Assembly (NCBI GenBank): GCA_903813345.2
Contig: CAIIXF020000002.1
Location: 22,024,455-22,088,454, forward strand
Source of the DNA: Owenia fusiformis
Lineage: Eukaryota > Annelida > Polychaeta > Sabellida > Oweniidae
Direction of reading: 5' to 3'
DNA: 64,000 bases
Made by a program: the position numbers and the translations under genes. This document shows, piece after piece, positions 21,781-34,070 of the stretch; the stretch's first letter is position 1, and each line of letters begins with the position of its first letter. The notes below the pieces were generated by a model. That model was given only the letters and a program-made list of their open reading frames with translations, was not told the DNA's origin and ran no database searches.

Positions 21781-24155
21781 GGGAGGTTAAGATTAGCGTA
21801 AAAATATAGGTGTTCCTATCCCTATCCGTATATTTGTTACGGATACGTATAGGTTATGCGTATTGCAAAATGAGTTTAAGATTAACGTATAAGGGTACGA
21901 AACCGTATGCTACAATCTATGATAAAATTAACATCTTAATTAAAGAATGAAAACCATGCGATGGCTTATATGGCATATACCAGTACATATGTCACCCCCA
22001 AGAACTGTTATATACTTCAGAGAGAGTGTGGTGTAGCTACTGTAGTTGGGAGAGGGTGTTGCTTGTGGGCCCAATAATGGGGCAGTGACTTAAAGGGGAC
22101 CACCACCATGGTCACATGATCAGTCGCGTGGAGGTAAGCTCCCAGTTGAAATAAAAGCACTGTCCTCCTTTGGTTTATGTGAAAAGTAGCTAATACCCTC
22201 ATGTATTGGTCAGTTTGTGTGTCACACGACTAATCCACACCATATGCTTCATTCAACATATTTTATGCTATTAAGCTGCATATAAAAACACTACTTTGCA
22301 GTAAAAATGTACTACTGGATGAACTAAGGTTATGGTAATTAAATTAGTTGTTTCTCATTCTTGCCCGCGTGTGGCCCAATCCCCCTACACCTTTTTTCTG
22401 CCATTTCTGAGAAAAAAACACTGTACCTCGCGCGCATCCATGGCGTGCGAAACACTTTTTTTAAACTTTTTATGGATCAGGATAATTGACGATATCGTGG
22501 TACTGATATATGATCAAATATACCAGTAAAGTAGGCTAAATTCAACATATAAATTCAACATAAACTCAGTTTATTTCCTTCAAAATTAGTTATTTGTTTT
22601 TACAGTTATTTTAAAGAAAAAAATCATCCCGTCCCTCATCAACATTTTAGATAAACAAAAAAGGGTAATATAAAAACCGTCATTCCCGTATCAATTTTGA
22701 AAAATAGAAGAAAGAGAAACAACAAATTTAATAACCCTGGCCTAACATAAAACTAGCTAGCTAATATACTTACCCCTTGCAAATTGTAATTTATTGAATT
22801 CACAGTAAACCCATCAATTTAAAAAAACATGGATCTATTATTCATGTTAAACTAACTATGAAAATATAAATATGAAATAATATGTTAGCTTGAAGTCATA
22901 TATAAGATGAAAATATATATGTTCATGCATTTGCATTTTTCCAAAGGGAATATATTCCCATGTAAGTAAATACAGGTGCAATATATAATTTATATGTATA
23001 TCTATGTGATCTGTCTATACATGCGCGTATAGTGATACATTTGAACAAGATGATGGTTCTGGAAAGAAATGAGCGTGGCAGATTTGCTAAAAAGCCACAT
23101 ACACCACAAAAGCAAGACCAATTTGAAAGTAAGTTCATTATTCTCAAGGGTACACTTCAAGTGAAAGCTACATTGCTACAGGGTGGCCTATTATTCTGAG
23201 ACAAATGTATTATCCAACGATTGTGATTTTCGAAGCTAAAATATAATATCTTGAGCAGATGGAAATACATTCCTATGAGATATGTATATATAGTCAAAAG
23301 TGATAACTATTTATGTGTGTCATTGATCCTAATCCACCCTGTAGTCTGGTGTTTGTAGAGCATTGCACCTCGTACAACTTATTCTCACAAGTATGAAACC
23401 TCATTTACTAATTAATTTTTTGTGTGAATATGAAGAGTCCAAGCATTGCTTTTTTATGTTTACTGTATAGCTATAATCAGCCTTGATATCCATGATTTTT
23501 TAAAACAAAATCTCACCGTTAGATTTCGAGCTATTCATGTTTACTCATTTTTCTAATTGGAAAACAATGCAAATCTCATTTTTTCAAAGGAAAAAAATTG
23601 AAATTCTAAGACGGTGAAAAATCATTAAAAAATACACAGATTCAGAATCCGGCAAGCATTTTCCCTTATTCCTCTCCGTTAAGAAGTTTTGTAAGGTGTT
23701 GGATCCCTTTAAGGCGAACTGTTAAATTTCTAGCATGATCCAGCAATGAGAGTGACCAAATAGTAAAGTTAAACAATTAAAACCACGAGAAAATGGCTGA
23801 TTTCATACATTTACAATAAGCAAAACTGATGAAGAATGTGAAAATTCAACAATTTCATGCATCATCACATGACATAGTTTATCGCATCAATGAATGTGTT
23901 CGACCACTTAATTTATATGCAGATCGAATGAGAAATGTTTGTTGTTAGTATTTTAAAGTTTGATGGATGATATTTGATCTAGAAATGACATAATTTGTTG
24001 GATAAAAACATACGTTTTCGAATTACCTATCTTCGGCCATTTATAGGTAATTACGTATCGTAAACCCTGTATCTTAGGTAAAATACCGCTTAGTGTAATA
24101 ACAAACTACGTATAGGTATAGGTAAATGGGTTATTTACGCTAATCTTAAACTCCC
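21781..24155. mobile_element. Harbinger-like TIR element, 2.4 kb, non-coding
   Basis: Left end GGGAGGTTAAGATTAGCGTA pairs with right end TACGCTAATCTTAAACTCCC. The terminal GGGAGTTTAA core is shared with the 129-bp MITE at 8411. TTA precedes the left end; TAT follows the right end, so the duplication is imperfect. No transposase is visible inside, and the interior is AT-rich. Confidence 0.5.
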
Positions 24156-24329
24156 TATTGACCAATAGTAACATAACCTTTTGTAATATACGTTACTGTG
24201 ATATCAATGACCTTACCTAAAACAGTATACCTATTGCGTTGCAATTGTGTTCACAGCAAAGATATGACAGCAACCCTGACCTGAAAAACCGTTTCCGTAA
24301 GCCCGGTCCGCCCGGTTAACGTAAGCCCG

Positions 24330-24480
24330 ACGCGGGACCGTTCTACGGCGACCACAGAAATGAACAAATATTATAACTCCGAGTTTTAATTTCTACGGCT
24401 ACCCTGCTGCGGCCTGTAAAAAATTAGATACGCCGTACGGAGACCGCAAGACGGCCGTAGTTTTCCTACGCTCGCCGCAG
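24330..24480. repeat. CTACGGCGACCG hairpin cluster, right member
   Basis: GACCGTTCTACGGCGACCAC and TACGCTCGCCGCAGAAATTC are mutually inverted and related to 21538-21655. It is probably a remnant of an element with GCCGTAG ends. Confidence 0.4.
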
Positions 24481-24762
24481 AAATTCACTGATTCACTGAT
24501 AAACATTCTTCCTCTGTAACTTTCCTGATCCGGGACACCCTCTACATCTTAACATTTCTACTTTAAAACTTTATTTCCTAGACACCCTGTTTATATTCTC
24601 CTCTGTAACTTTATTGACTGGACATCGTTCAGACATTTTTAAATATGTCTTTTAAATTACATAACTACTATACTGGCTCTTTAAGTGAGTGTTCATGAAT
24701 GAGTAATTGATCCAATGCATATTGTAATCATACTTCACCCCTTGTACTTCTAATTAAAAGTT

Positions 24763-25325
24763 TTATATTAGGATCAACATCAGAAATTCTTTGATGATTT
24801 GCAAAGCCTTTTTAACATGAGTTGTATGAGTTGACATTGAGTTAAAACTCAGCCTAATGTACAATTCCCCATCAATTTTGGTAGAGGACAAATATAGTCG
24901 GCCATCTTGATTTATTTTTGTCAGTAGTTCATCAAGTTTTTTATTATCCTTAGACTTCAACTGAAATGCAACTATTGAAAGTTCTGGCACAGGTCCAACT
25001 TTAATATCTGGAATCTTCTTCAATTCATCGTAACAGAACATTGTTAGCGCCATCTTTTCTCTAATGCAATCCTCAAAATGAGAAGTCCCTAATAATCTCA
25101 GGGTTAACCATAGTGGAAGAGCACGGAATGGACGGCTCAACTCCAGGGAATATTCACTTGGGCTATAATGATCATGTTGAGTGTCTGCGAGGTAGTTCCC
25201 TTGAGTGTCTAGGGTCATGGCAGCATGTAGGTAGGCCCCGTGTTTCACCAATAATGCGCTGGAACCCCAGGGAAGATTCAGTCCCTTGTGAGGACTTATT
25301 ATCAATGAATCAGCCAGCTCAACAC
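24763..25325 (-). CDS. Copy 2 exon 7: PLP lysine and C-terminal domain
   Basis: The acceptor CATATTCAG precedes GTGTTGAG, continuing Lys-Gly-Val-Glu-Leu-Ala. It has SPHKG and the complete C-terminal domain with stop at 24763. Confidence 0.92.
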
Positions 25326-28300
25326 CTGAATATGAAAACGCATTTGATTAGTTCAATACATGACAAGGCATTAACATGCAAAGTGTTACCACCTTCCAGT
25401 TGTTACAGACGCCGAACTCCAAACACCAACACCAACCACTATCATGAAAAGTTGGAGACTATATTGACAAAAGTGGTGACATAAAAACAAAAAATAATAT
25501 ACAGTAAAACCTGTCTAAATGGAACACCTTTGGTACCTCTAAAAGGTGTTCCCGTTGGGAGGTGTCCCATAATAAGGCTCATTTAACATTATGTATTTTG
25601 GTCTTGGGACTCTGAAAAGTGTTCAACTAACAGAGGTTTTATCTTTAGAAGTATTCCACTCTACAAGTTTCACTGTAATAGCATGTTGGACTAAAATACA
25701 AAATAATAGGAAATCTCTTTGTAGTAATCAATTCTCTGCCAGATAATATTTTGAAGAAAATCTCAGATGTTGAGGAAAGTGCAGTAGTTTGTGGTATAAC
25801 TGTTACAGCAAAATAGTGCAAATTCTTCAAAATGGGAAAAATGAATGTTAAAATGGGTTTTTCTTGCAATAAGATTTTGGGATGTTAAGAACAAATAGGA
25901 GTACATTAACTACCTTTAGATTTCTGCCTAACCTCTTTAGAAAACATGTAAAATCCTCCATAGGCTGCATCAACGTGGAACCATGTGTCATGTCGCTTAG
26001 CAACAGTTGCTATAGCATCTAATGGATCTATAGCACCAATGTCTACATTACCCAAAGTAGCAATTATCATAAATGGATGAAGACCATTCTGAAAGAGAAA
26101 CATTCAAAAGGGATGGTGTCCGAATGTTGCTATAAGTTAAATGTTCATTTGCTGTCCATGAAATGTCACTTTTTTTTGAAAACCAAAGTTTTAAACTTGG
26201 GGAGTTTTTTATCTACCCCATCCCCTAATAGAATAAACCCTGTGTTATCTCTGGTAACTGTTGACAATTGCGCACTGTCGGTCTTCTCTTAAACAAATTA
26301 AAGTGGTAACTAAGAACAGAGTGGTAACTAAGTACAGACAGTGCCTCTTTAAATGGGACAGTAGAACCTGTATATCTGAACACCTGGCTAATCCGAACAC
26401 CTCCCAATCAGAACACTTTTTTTCGGTCCCATTTTTTCCTCCCATTTACTCCCATGTTAAAAAATACTTGAAATGTGAACACCTCTCAATTTGAACAGTG
26501 AACAGTCTTATTTGAAAAATTAACCTGTCTAATCTGAACACTTTTCATAAAATATCACATGTTTCATATAAATTTGCTCAAATATTTTTATGATATCAAA
26601 ACTTTGGAAAAAACTTGAATGGTCTTGATTATAATAGGGTTTTCCAGCATGACTAGATTCATTTGAATCGAATTTTCAAATTTTTGAAATGCCATAAAGC
26701 TACCGGTATGTGGTCAAATGAACTAGAGTATGTACTGAGAATGTGTTCACATTTCGTCAGAATCCGGAACCTCGCGAATGCAAAAACCTCGAAATGTGAA
26801 CACCTCCTAATTTGAACGTTTTAAGCCGGTCCAAATGGCGTTCGGATTAGACAGGTTTTACTGTACATGTATACTAGTAACCAGAGTTACCTGCATGTCT
26901 TCCTTGAGAGAGGTTTCAAGATGTTCAGGGTCCATTCGTGTTCCATAGTCATGCTTCACAGTTCTCACCTCACATTCTGCCATCCCGCAGATTTTTAGAG
27001 CCTTTAGGATGCAGCGATGGGTATGTTGAGTTATGTAAACCACCTGTCTAATTAAAGTGGCAACAAAGTACAAGAAGGTGATGAGTATGCTGAGTAATGT
27101 AAACCACCTGTCTAATTAAAGTGGCACCAAAGTACAAGAAGGTGATGAGTATGTTGAGTAAAAGTACAAGACAGCGATGAGTATGTTGAGTAATGTAAAC
27201 CACTTGTCTAATTAAAGTGGCAACAAAGTACAAGACAGCGATGAGTATGTTGAGTAATGTAAACCACCTGTCTAATTAAAGTGGCAACAAAGTACAAGAA
27301 GGTGATGAGTATGTTGAGTAATGTAAACCACCTGTCTAATTAAAGTGGCAACAAAGTACAAGAAGGTGATGAGTATGCTGAGTAATAGTAAACCACCTGT
27401 CTAATTAAAGTGGCAACAAAGTACAAAAAGGTGATGAGTATGTTGAGTAATGTAAACCACCTGTCTAATTAAAGTGGCAACAAAGTACAAAAAGGTGATG
27501 AGTATGTTTAGTAATGTAAACCACCTGTCTAATTAAAGTGGCAACAAAGTACAAGAAGGTGATGAGTATGTTGAGTAATGTAAACCACCTGTCTAATTAA
27601 AGTGGCAACAAAGTACAAAAAGGTGATGAGTATGTTGAGTAATGTAAACCACCTGTCTAATTAAAGTGGCAACAAAGTACAAGAAGGCGATGAGTATGTT
27701 GAGTAATGTAAACCACCTGTCTAATTAAAGTGGCAAAAATGTACAAGAAGCCAATGCGTATGTTGAGTAATGTAAACCACCTGTCTAATTAAAGTGGCAA
27801 CAAAGTACAAGAAGCCAATGCGTTTGTTGAGTAATGTAAACCACCTGTCTAATTAAAGTGGCAACAAAGTACAAGAAGGTGATGAGTATGCTGAGTAATA
27901 GTAAATTGTGAATTGCTGTATCCGCCACAGAATCCTGATTACACACATCTCATCTTTGCTCTTTATTACCTCTTTAGAAAAGATCCACAAAGCTATGATC
28001 ATATTAAAGCACCATACATGTGCCCCCATGTACGTACCTGTGATAGTCCCTGGCCTTTATATGTTTAGCCTGAACTGCAGTGCGTACTGCCATAATCGAA
28101 GCAATAGAAGCCCCAGACACTAGGGCCCCTTGGCTAGATGTGGGCATACCAACAAACTCTACCAACCATCTGACCATCTCCTCTTCTAGCTGAACTGCAC
28201 CTTCGGGTATAAGTGGTCATATACATTCAATAATGGTCAATCATTTGTTGCAAGAGGAGAAAATATGTGAGTTTAAAAGCAGATATGAGCTTAAAACTTC

Positions 28301-29768
28301 AAGCTAATAAACCAGTGATCCTTTACCATTGTTGAATTTTGGATGCATTGCAGTATGCTACCAATGAGTAAGCCCATTCGTCTCCAGCTATTGACATCAA
28401 ATCGTGGATAAAAATGATATCGCTCAAATACATGGGATATCCTATACATACCTGGATTTGAATAAAATAATGCTGTGTGTGGATTTATGATTCGTGCCAG
28501 CAATTCTCCGAGACAGGATACCACAAGTCCACTACTTGGAATGAAACCCAAGCGACATCCAACCTTCCCACCTGTAAATGAACGTGCCACTGATAGTTTA
28601 CACATAGGCATGGTGTTCAATGTTCACAGTTGTCAAAAATCATCATGATTCAATCCTCCCCGTATTATATATCACCACCGGCAATTTTTAAAATAATTGA
28701 TAAAAAGTTAACAATCCTTCACGAAAGGACAACATTTAAAATTGAAAGTCACGCACAAATTCTAATAATTTCCCAATATGGTACTATTTTCTTAAAAGGA
28801 ACAACTATTCCCATAATGTTGGGAAAACAGACACGAACCAGTGTAACCCATATTTTCTTGGATCACTCCTAGAGCTTTGTCCATATCCCACTGCTCTGAA
28901 AAATCCATCTTGCCCCATCCTAAAAGGTAAAACATAAAAAAGAATTTATCTTATACAGTGTAAAAGATTATGATAAATATATATGTGATATTGGCGTAGC
29001 TATATTTACGCCAAGTACGCACAAACGTACTCTCAATTTTTAAAGAAAATAACATTTCCCAGATTGGCATATGGGGTGAAAAATAAATATCTCGCAATTT
29101 CATAAAAGATCGGGTTAAAAATAAAATCCAACCCTTGTAAGCTAGGTGAAATACAAACACAATCATCCCCCAACCATCTGATCACTTGGGGATCTACCTG
29201 GAAATTTGACGGGCGTACACTTGAAAAATGGTCATTACGCCTCTGTTATAATATTAGCTTATGTATGATAGCTAGATGACCAGGAATTGCATAAAATAAT
29301 GGAATTTCAGTTGAACAATATCAGCATGAGAGATTTCAGTGTTAAAATGTAAAAGTGCTTTTATTTTGGAATAAAAAGGCTAGATTGAACAGTATGCTAC
29401 CAAGAATATGCCCTTTGTGAATCAATGTCTACCTTTACTATGACTTTACTATCAAATCATCATTGTCTATGGTCATGTTCCTTAAGCGTTTTACCTTTTA
29501 AACGACTAACTTCTTTTGCTTTTCCTAATTCTTCTATATGTGCCTTGTCGTCAATATTTGAATGATCGAGTTCATCCTCCTCGCCCATAGGTTCCTTATT
29601 GGTGTGTTTTTGTTCAACATCTCTAGCTTTTGTGTCAATTAGTGAGCATTTTTGTGTAAAATCTAATGTAAATTTCTCAATCTTATTAAGCCATGATTTG
29701 AAAGTCTCGGGATCATTTTCAAAATGATCACATTTCTGAGCTACATTTTGCATGAACGTTTCATCCAT
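24763..29768 (-). CDS. PLP-dependent group II decarboxylase, copy 2 (seven exons, 510 aa)
   Basis: Exons in coding order are 29495-29768, 28839-28919, 28452-28571, 28038-28200, 26891-27047, 25914-26088 and 24763-25325. The frame is open throughout (1533 nt). Exon lengths equal copy 1 except exon 2, which is six bases longer and uses a GTTCGT donor. The product has SGAS, the QHTHRC stacking-His motif, WFHVDAAYGG and SPHKG, so it should be catalytically competent. The gene spans only 5 kb because its introns are short, apart from intron 4, which carries a 64-bp minisatellite. Catalytic exons are about 94% identical to copy 1 in exon 7, while the N-terminal extension is much more diverged. The acceptor of exon 4 (CCCGAAG) is pyrimidine-poor. 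Substrate unknown; aromatic amino acids are a reasonable but unproven guess. Confidence 0.88.
25502..25675. mobile_element. pogo/Tigger-like MITE, 174 bp
   Basis: Ends CAGTAAAACCTGTCTAAATG and its imperfect complement (...TTTCACTG), with TA on both sides (25500-25501, 25676-25677). CAGT termini and TA duplication are typical of the pogo/Tigger branch of Tc1/mariner. Inside intron 6 of copy 2. Confidence 0.65.
25914..26088 (-). CDS. Copy 2 exon 6: WFHVDAAYGG motif
   Basis: 175 nt, acceptor CTCTTTCAG, donor AAAG|GTAGTT. It holds GAIDPLDAIATVAKRH and the PLP-Asp signature. Confidence 0.92.
26359..26863. mobile_element. pogo/Tigger-like MITE, 505 bp
   Basis: CAGTAGAACCTGTATATCTG at the left faces GGATTAGACAGGTTTTACTG at the right, with TA after the right end. 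Internal GAACACCTC phrases are repeated in both orientations. Located in intron 5 of copy 2; related to 14807-15110. Confidence 0.65.
26891..27047 (-). CDS. Copy 2 exon 5: PLP-stacking His, next to the minisatellite
   Basis: 157 nt, acceptor TTTAATTAG before ACAGGTGG, donor ATGCAG|GTAACT. Its first 36 bases and its acceptor are the unit that is repeated over the next 850 bases upstream (27048-27905). Confidence 0.88.
27048..27905. repeat. 64-bp minisatellite made from a 3' splice site and start of exon 5
   Basis: Twelve further units plus a truncated one follow the genuine exon 5 acceptor. Each has, on the minus strand, TTTAATTAG then ACAGGTGGTTTACATTACTC and codons up to the HTH motif, then TTCTTGTACTTTGTTGCCAC leading into the next acceptor. 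The unit length of 64 is not a multiple of three, and each unit has an in-frame stop after about 20 codons. Units differ by few substitutions, so the expansion is recent. Confidence 0.88.
28038..28200 (-). CDS. Copy 2 exon 4: SGAS motif
   Basis: 163 nt, nearly identical to exon 4 of copy 1 (KLEEE becomes QLEEE). Acceptor ACCCGAAG, donor CACAG|GTACGT. Confidence 0.88.
28452..28571 (-). CDS. Copy 2 exon 3
   Basis: 120 nt, acceptor TTTACAG before GTGGGAAGG, donor CCAG|GTATGT. It encodes GKVGCRLGFIPSSGLVVSCL and NPHTALFYSNPG. Confidence 0.88.
28839..28919 (-). CDS. Copy 2 exon 2
   Basis: 81 nt encoding WGKMDFSEQWDMDKALGVIQ and a few more residues. Six bases longer than in copy 1 at its 3' end, keeping the frame. 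The donor CTG|GTTCGT is weaker than that of copy 1. Confidence 0.82.
29495..29768 (-). CDS. Copy 2 exon 1: acidic N-terminal extension
   Basis: 274 nt from ATG to donor AAAG|GTAAAA. The 91 residues include the shared AQKCDHFENDPET segment and a fast-changing acidic tail. Confidence 0.82.
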
Positions 29769-30100
29769 TTTTAGTTTGAATATCTGTTTGTTTTGAATAT
29801 CACAATTGAAAGCTGTTTGAACTCCTTGCTACAATAGCAATGAGTCCTGGAGAATGCGAATGAACCCTTGATCCTAGATAAGTAGTAATAGTAGAAAATA
29901 TAAACTTACTTCCACTTTTCACTCACTATTTATATACTAGATGTACATGTACTTCATTGTTTTTTATTCGAACCATGTTTTAGTCACATTTAGCATTATA
30001 ATGCAGATCGTCTTATCATATTGAACAATTTTACTTATCTAAAAGATGTTAATAACAAGGTCAACTAGAATGAAAGCATAATTGTCGTGTTGTCTGAAAA
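29769..30100 (-). promoter_or_regulatory. Upstream region of copy 2 with TATA-like box
   Basis: Conserved with 16-340. TATATAAATA (minus strand) at 29927-29936, about 160 bases upstream of the ATG. Similarity to the other copy stops near 30093, which marks the edge of the duplicated block. Confidence 0.55.
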
Positions 30101-31154
30101 CAGATTTCGAGAGTACGTACATAGTCCAGTCCGTGAATTTTGGATGGTAAACTTACCCTATGAATGCAGGCGTTTTTTAGGCACGAATTTTAGTAATTTA
30201 CGTTGTTATGTGCGTAATTCAAGTCTATATTACGAAAAAAGGTCTGCACAACGCGTCCAGCTTTCAACGCGTCCAGCTTTCGATCTAATATGAAGAAACA
30301 ATCAAATGGTTACTCTGACACATTCCAAGTTCATTACAATACCAGCATTAGTGAAATGCAAATATGTATGTACAAGATATATGTTTAAAATAAAATATAT
30401 GATTGTAACAGACGCTACGCCCACGCTATCATGGATTCTAATGATGACATGGAAAGATTGCTGGCTCAGTACCACTATATCAAGGATGTTTTGAGGCAAT
30501 ATGTCACTCTCTTGTGCAAATATCACCATATACATATAAAGATTGAACAAAGGACACACTATTTCAATAATAAAATGTCATGTCTAATGTGCCACTTCAA
30601 TGCATATCAAATTGAAGAAGTGTTTATATTTTCTTAATGTGCTAAACTTGTAAAATAAACCAATGTTGATTGTCTAACTAGGTTGAATATATTATGTTCT
30701 AAATATTATTGTACCATTGGCTTCTATGAGAACTAACATTTTGAAATGCATTTTTCTCTGAACCATTTTCACATGTTTCAAGCATGGATGTTATGAGCCA
30801 TTTTTTAAATAAAAAGTTTGGAGAACAGTCGGTTTGGAGAACAGTCTCCTGGGCTAATAATTTTTTATGAAAAATATAGAAATATCGACCAAATTAAATT
30901 ATAAATATTCAAACGAGGACGTTTAAATCTACAAGATGTAAAAATATCACAATTATCCGAAGCAGGGGTAACGTGCAGAAGACCGATTCAATAAAATACT
31001 ACTTCAGCATTTAACAATATTGCAATCCAATTGCAATATACAAAAACGTTTAGAAATATTGAAGAATATTAAGCAAAGTTGGAGCATATAGTGCATTACT
31101 TCTATAAAGTATATATGTGTCCTACGATACGCGATAATTCACAACAATCACGTC

Positions 31155-31280
31155 ACGCGTTCTTGCCATCCTCCGAACGCAGGGTTCCAGACATCATCCA
31201 CTAAGTTCCTTCCTTCTTCTTTTCGGAAGAAGGAGGTACGGGTTCTGGAGGCCTGTGTTCAGAGGATGGTTTTTGCCCAA
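31155..31280. repeat. Imperfect hairpin
   Basis: TTGCCATCCTCCGAACGCAG on the left pairs with CTGTGTTCAGAGGATGG on the right around a CCTTCTTC/GAAGAAGG core. MITE-like. Confidence 0.45.
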
Positions 31281-32031
31281 ATGACTATTCTTTGTAGAAC
31301 GAAGTTCATCACTCTAATTGAGCGTTACCAGCCCTGCATCGGACTTGATTTTTTTTACATAATACTGTATAGATTTGAATGTCTTCTTTTGAATAGCCTA
31401 GTCATAATTTAATTTGGGTGATATTTCTATGAAGTATTTCTATGATATTTTCATTAAAGAATTTTAGCGCAGGACACTCACGGTGACACTGATGAACTTC
31501 TTTCTCCAAATCGAGACTTGTACGAGGGTTGTCCTAGAAGTAATGCTAAAGTGGTTTAAACTTTATATGGGGGCGTTAAAAATCGCTGTTTTGTTTTTTA
31601 TTTAATATCAATAGATTAATTGTTACAGGGTGAGCTTTGTGGCATCCCGCATTCTGAATTTTCTATACGAATGATATCATATGTTTGCTTGAAAGGGCAA
31701 TATATTGTCTTTGAACATCCTTAATATAGCGGTATGGACACTGTAATGGGGAGCCAGGTTTTTTACATGTCTAAGTTAACGTTTATGATACCTGCATGTG
31801 TATCTTTAAGTTTATGGACCTGACATGTGTATTACGGGTTATGTCTTTTACCTATTGTGTCAAGAAAATGTCAGAACTTTTTTATAAACCTTTTAAATTC
31901 CACTGGTTACTAACATGGTGAGGGGCCCATTGATTCATATACCAATGTCCAATTGTTTTATCCCCGGATAGCATTTTGAATATTTCTCCTCCTCCATTAG
32001 TCAAGTCTCATATTCTTTTAGTTCAACGTCG

Positions 32032-32095
32032 TTAAACTCAATAACGGCGTTATTTATTATTAAGAATTTTCTTGGGGCCATTATTGAGTTTAACC
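32032..32095. repeat. 64-bp hairpin with GTTAAACTCAATAA ends
   Basis: GTTAAACTCAATAA and its complement TTATTGAGTTTAAC bound a 36-base loop. A tiny inverted-repeat sequence of unknown origin. Confidence 0.5.
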
Positions 32096-32782
32096 TCTTT
32101 ACTATTCTTTCCATTGATGCAAGTTTTGGATCCACCGAAACCATTTTTCCGCGATAACATGCAACTGATACTTGACAACAATATAAAAACACATAACATC
32201 AAGCGATTCAACACAATATTATTGTATTAAATGGTCATTTATACAAGTAAAATGAGGTTAAACTTACCAATCTCTAAATTGACATTTCCGCATGTCCCTC
32301 ATTGTGTCTGTTCGTCCCGGGTTAAAATTTAAACTATTGAAACGAAATTGTTGTCAAATAGATTGATAATTATCACGCGATTACTCGGGATAAAATAACC
32401 ATTTTTGAGGATAGCAGGTATCTTTGATTGATTTATATAGCGCTTGTATACACACAAAATCGTTATTAATTGCAAATCTACTGTTCGTTGATGCAGTGTC
32501 GCAATGACGGTTAATTCCTGATACGATTTGCAATTTCGATGTTACCGGAGCTGACCGATATTTTCGTAAAATTCCAAACCTGTCTCCAATAATTGCGTAA
32601 TTATGCATCAATATGGTCTAAGGGGGGTACGGGATGGTGTGTATGTATTTATAAGGTATGTATGCATGCTTGAGCACATTCTTTATGTAATATTACCATG
32701 TTTTCGGAGTTTAATTAGTTCCGCATGTCGAAACCTGCTGAACGATTAAATGATCGCATCAAGGGCAAAATCATCATGGAAG

Positions 32783-32843
32783 TTAGACCTAGCCGGGGCC
32801 ATAAGACATGTCAGATAAGAAACGAGGCCCAGGCTAGGTCTAA
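32783..32843. repeat. 61-bp hairpin with TTAGACCTAGCC ends
   Basis: TTAGACCTAGCCGGGGCC and GGCCCAGGCTAGGTCTAA are inverted with one mismatch. Confidence 0.5.
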
Positions 32844-33339
32844 TGTTGTTGGACTAATATTCTTTCTACCTTCAACTAGAAAGAACCTAATAGATCACGA
32901 TCTCTTATTACGATGCATGTGACATACTATATAAGTGATGGTTTTTATACCAAGTATCTACTGCTAACTGCTAAATGAACTTAATAGTTGGTTGGAAACA
33001 TAGCTCAGTCATTCGCATTCTGGTATGCCAGAGCCCCTCTTATCTGCAGTTTGCGGTTCACTTTGGAAGGAGAAAGACAAAGGGGGCGCGGCTATCGCGA
33101 TGTAGCTCAGTCACTTTATAATAACTAACCATTGCCCATGAACGCTTAGAAAGGGAAATAGTTTAGAAAGACCAAGGAAATTTCATCTATCTTAACATGT
33201 GCTTTCAACTCTAATTGAAAGCCCATGATGTCAATCATCTCACTTTGTCAAGATTCGGGCCACAACGTAGTGACTGAGCGTGGGAACCGACGATGATGTT
33301 CAAACGAACGTGATAAATAGATTCATGTTGTAGTAGAAC

Positions 33340-33675
33340 AGGTGTAAAAGGGTAGGAGGTCCTATCAAATGTTGGTCCTACTCTCTATTGATTTATATGG
33401 TGACCTAATCACAATTATTTTCCTTTTTATTCATACACAATCAGGGTCAGTAAGGGCCGTTAAGAAAGGGGACCATAATCCCTGGGGGACCATCATTTCT
33501 TTCACACCGGTGTAAAAGGGTAGGAGGTCCTATCAAATGTTGGTCCTACTCTCTTGATTTATATGGTGACCTAATCACAATTATTGTCCTTATTATTTAT
33601 ACACAGTCAGGGCCTGTAAGGTCCGTAAGGAAAGGGGACCATAATCCCTGGGTGACCATACTTTCTTTTACACCG
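33340..33675 (+). repeat. Direct duplication of a 168-bp unit plus a partial inverted copy
   Basis: GGTGTAAAAGGGTAGGAGGT starts each unit (about 33340 and 33508), and both units end in a TTTCTTTCACACC-like phrase. A third, inverted and partial version (CCCTGGGAAATCA...) follows at 33680-33760. No coding potential. Confidence 0.65.
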
Positions 33676-33884
33676 TTGTTGAGGGAGTTATGATTTCCCA
33701 GGGATAGCGGTCCCCTCCGTATTCTCTTTGCTGGTCCTGATTTGCTGATTGAGTATACACTATTATATGAGCCTATATAGGAAGGAGGATTTGTCACCTA
33801 ATCACGTAAGATGGCAATACGTTTTCACGTTGCATGTTACTGATCAGAATTACTTTCACGTTTCACATCCTTAATCATCAATAG

Positions 33885-34070
33885 AGAGTTTAAGCTTGCA
33901 ATTTTTACAAGGTAACCGTGTACATGAATCAGAATTTCGTGTTTAGAACGGGAACTTTGTTATGTCATAGTGGTGTCAACGGTAATCATGTCTATTGAAT
34001 ACTATGCTTGCAATTTTGATTTCGATCCACACTCAGTATAATTCTTTCTGAAGAAAATGGTGCATATCAT
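33885..34070. repeat. Harbinger-like end fragment, mirrored at 39540-39775
   Basis: GAGAGTTTAAGCTTGCAATT followed by GTGTTTAGAACG, GTCTATTG and TTTTGATTTCGAT phrases is present inverted at 39540-39775. Both are probably copies of one element family. Confidence 0.5.

Larger units (their letters stand above)
30101..33330. other. Intergenic DNA
   Basis: No gene recognised. It holds imperfect hairpins at 31155-31280, 32032-32095 and 32783-32843 and a dispersed repeat fragment at 30700-30780 shared with intron 6 of copy 1. Confidence 0.5.

Noticed and set aside
27048-27905. CRISPR-like array
   Set aside because: The whole 64-bp unit repeats without distinct spacers, it derives from an exon edge, and the genome is eukaryotic.
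32001-32192. Short minus-strand ORF of 63 codons
   Set aside because: Its sequence is shaped by a 64-bp hairpin and has no neighbouring exon signals or family resemblance.
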